Origin: Vicugna pacos
Taxonomy: Eukaryota > Chordata > Mammalia > Artiodactyla > Camelidae
Direction: 5' to 3'
DNA length: 64,000 bases
Assembly (NCBI RefSeq): GCF_048564905.1
Contig: NW_027328740.1
Span: 73,784,662-73,848,661 of the forward strand
The notes under the pieces were generated by a model. The model ran no database searches. It had not been told where the DNA came from and saw only the letters and a program-made list of their open reading frames with translations. The translations under genes and the position numbers were made by a program. This document shows positions 62,334 to 64,000 of the stretch, piece after piece. Position 1 is the stretch's first letter. Every line of letters begins with the position of its first letter.

Positions 62334-64000
62334 CATACATATATATGGGGAGGTACAAGCTCCACCTCGGTTTTACACAGAAAACGGCAGGCACTTCAAA
62401 CCGGCACTAGGAAACAGACTGAGAAACCAGAGTAAGGGTTTCTCCTGCAACCCGTTCCCTTTGTGCTGGATGAACGAACGTCTCTCCACATGCTCAGTTC
62501 TGAGAGATAAGTGTGTGTGAAAGCCGTCCTTCACCAAGCTTGAAGGGAACACAAAGTTTCTTTTCAGTTGCCAACTCCAATCCATACATATATATGGGGA
62601 GGTACAAGCTCCAACTCGGTTTTACAGTGAAAACGGCAGGCACTTCTAACCGGCACTAGGAAACCGACTGAGAAACCAGAGTAAGGGTTTCTCCTGCAAC
62701 CCGTTCCCTTTGTGCTGGATGAACGAACGTCTCTCCACATGCTCAGTTCTGAGAGATAAGTGTGTGTGAAAGCCGTCCTTCACCTAGCTTGAAGGGAACA
62801 CAAAGTTTCTTTTCAGTTGCCAACTCCACTCCATACTTATATATGGGGAGGTACAAGCTCCAACTCGGTTTTACAGTGAAAACGGCAGGCACTTCAAACC
62901 GGCACTAGGAAACAGACTGAGAAACCAGAGTAAGGGTTTCTCCTGCAACCCGTTCCCTTTGTGCTGGATGAACGAACGTCTCTCCACATGCTCAGTTCTG
63001 AGAGATAAGTGTGTGTGAAAGCCGTCCTTCACCTAGCTTGAAGGGAACACAAAGTTTCTTTTCAGTGGCCAACTCCACTCCATACATATATATGGGGAGG
63101 TACAAGCTCCAACTCGGTTTTACAGTGAAAACGGCAGGCACTTCAAACCGGCACTAGGAAACCGACTTAGAATCCAGAGTAAGGGTTTCTCCTGCAACCC
63201 GTTCCCTTTGTGCTGGATGAACGAACGTCTCTCCACATGCTCAGTTCTGAGAGATAAGTGTGTGTGAAAGCCGTCCTTCACCTAGCTTGAAGGGAACACA
63301 AAGTTTCTTTTCAGTTGCCAACTCCACTCCATACATATATATGGGGAGGTACAAGCTCCAACTCGGTTTTACAGTGAAAACGGCAGGCACTTCAAACCGG
63401 CACTAGAAAAACAAACTGAGAAACCACAGTAAGGGTTTCCCCTGCAACCAGTTCCATTTGTGTTGGATGAACGAACGTCTCTCCACATGCTCAGTTCTGA
63501 GAGATAAGTGTGTGTGAAAGCCGTCCTTCACCTAGCTTGAAGGGAACACAAAGTTTCTTTTCAGTTGCCAACTCCACTCCATACATATATATGGGGAGGT
63601 ACAAGCTCCAACTCGGTTTTACAGTGAAAACGGCAGGCACTTCAAACCGGCACTAGGAAACAGACTGAGAAACCAGAGTAAGGGTTTCTCCTGCAACCCG
63701 TTCCCTTTGTGCTGGATGAACGAACGTCTCTCCACATGCTCAGTTCTGAGAGATAAGTGTGTGTGAAAGCCGTCCTTCACCTAGCTTGAAGGGAACACAA
63801 AGTTTCTTTTCAGTTGCCAACTCCACTCCATACATATATATGGGGAGGTACAAGCTCCTACTCGGTTTTACAGTGAAAACGGCAGGCACTTCAAACCGGC
63901 ACTAGGAAACCGACTGAGAAACCAGAGTAAGGGTTTCTCATGCAACCCGTTCCCTTTGTGCTGGATGAACGAACGTCTCTCCACATGCTCAGTTCTGAGA

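Larger units (their letters stand above)
53621..64000. repeat. 249-bp tandem satellite array, 41 full monomers plus a partial one
   Basis: The anchor ccatacatatatatgggg recurs every 249 bp: 53622, 53871, 54120, 54369, 54618, 54867, 55116 and on. Small shifts are seen: -1 at 58601, +1 at 58851, -1 at 59348, -2 at 60840 and +1 at 63580. Counting gives 41 whole monomers and a 42nd of about 172 bp cut by the window end. All are head to tail. Most monomers differ from each other at only a few positions. The first is the most diverged. Each has 7 or 8 CpGs, a TATA-like dyad at its start, and short inverted repeats such as gttttacagtgaaaac and gggtttctcctgcaaccc. I do not recognise the family. On the minus strand each monomer gives an open frame of about 70 codons that ends in a stop, so it is not a gene. 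Confidence 0.97.

Noticed and set aside
53621-64000. CENP-B box in the satellite monomer
   Set aside because: The closest string on the minus strand (gttcgttcatccag) lacks the required later A and CGGG positions, so no CENP-B site is claimed.
53621-64000. CRISPR array
   Set aside because: The unit is 249 bp with no short repeat/unique spacer alternation, and the DNA is mammalian. It is a satellite.

Overview
This is mammalian nuclear DNA, most likely from a camelid (camel, llama or alpaca group). The organism call rests on at least five copies of a tRNA-derived SINE with the camelid (vic-1 type) consensus, near 1.4, 12.8, 18.0, 41.2 and 44.5 kb. They sit among old mammalian L1, L2, MIR, MER2-like and hAT-like repeats and several artiodactyl-style LTRs. 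No complete protein-coding gene, tRNA, rRNA or CRISPR array is present.

The only recognisable genic sequence is a broken, intron-containing copy of part of TRAPPC9 (NIBP, a TRAPP II tethering-complex subunit) on the + strand. Three exons lie in the parent gene's order: the first coding exon (1909-2480), an internal exon (33692-33818) and the exon that follows it (50774-50986). The first has three frame changes and the second has one. The third is still open for 71 codons but much altered in protein sequence. Five of the six splice sites still look good. The exons expected between the first and second were not found. This is a duplicated (non-processed) pseudogene fragment, not the working gene.

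The rest of 1-53.6 kb is intron-like or intergenic DNA with repeats. Notable places are a nest of elements at 42.0-45.3 kb (an old L1 containing a younger L1, a MER2-like element and a SINE), a cluster of minus-strand LTR fossils at 37.0-41.1 kb plus another at 32.0-32.5 kb, and small CpG clusters near 5.4 and 46.3 kb.

From about 53,621 to the end of the window the DNA is one head-to-tail satellite array. The monomer is 249 bp. There are 41 complete monomers and a 42nd cut by the window edge. Marker variants show that the array is a mosaic of block duplications, with offsets of 7, 10, 19-20, 24 and 31 monomers. I do not recognise the monomer as a named satellite. This array and its nested higher-order structure are the most interesting content of the window.
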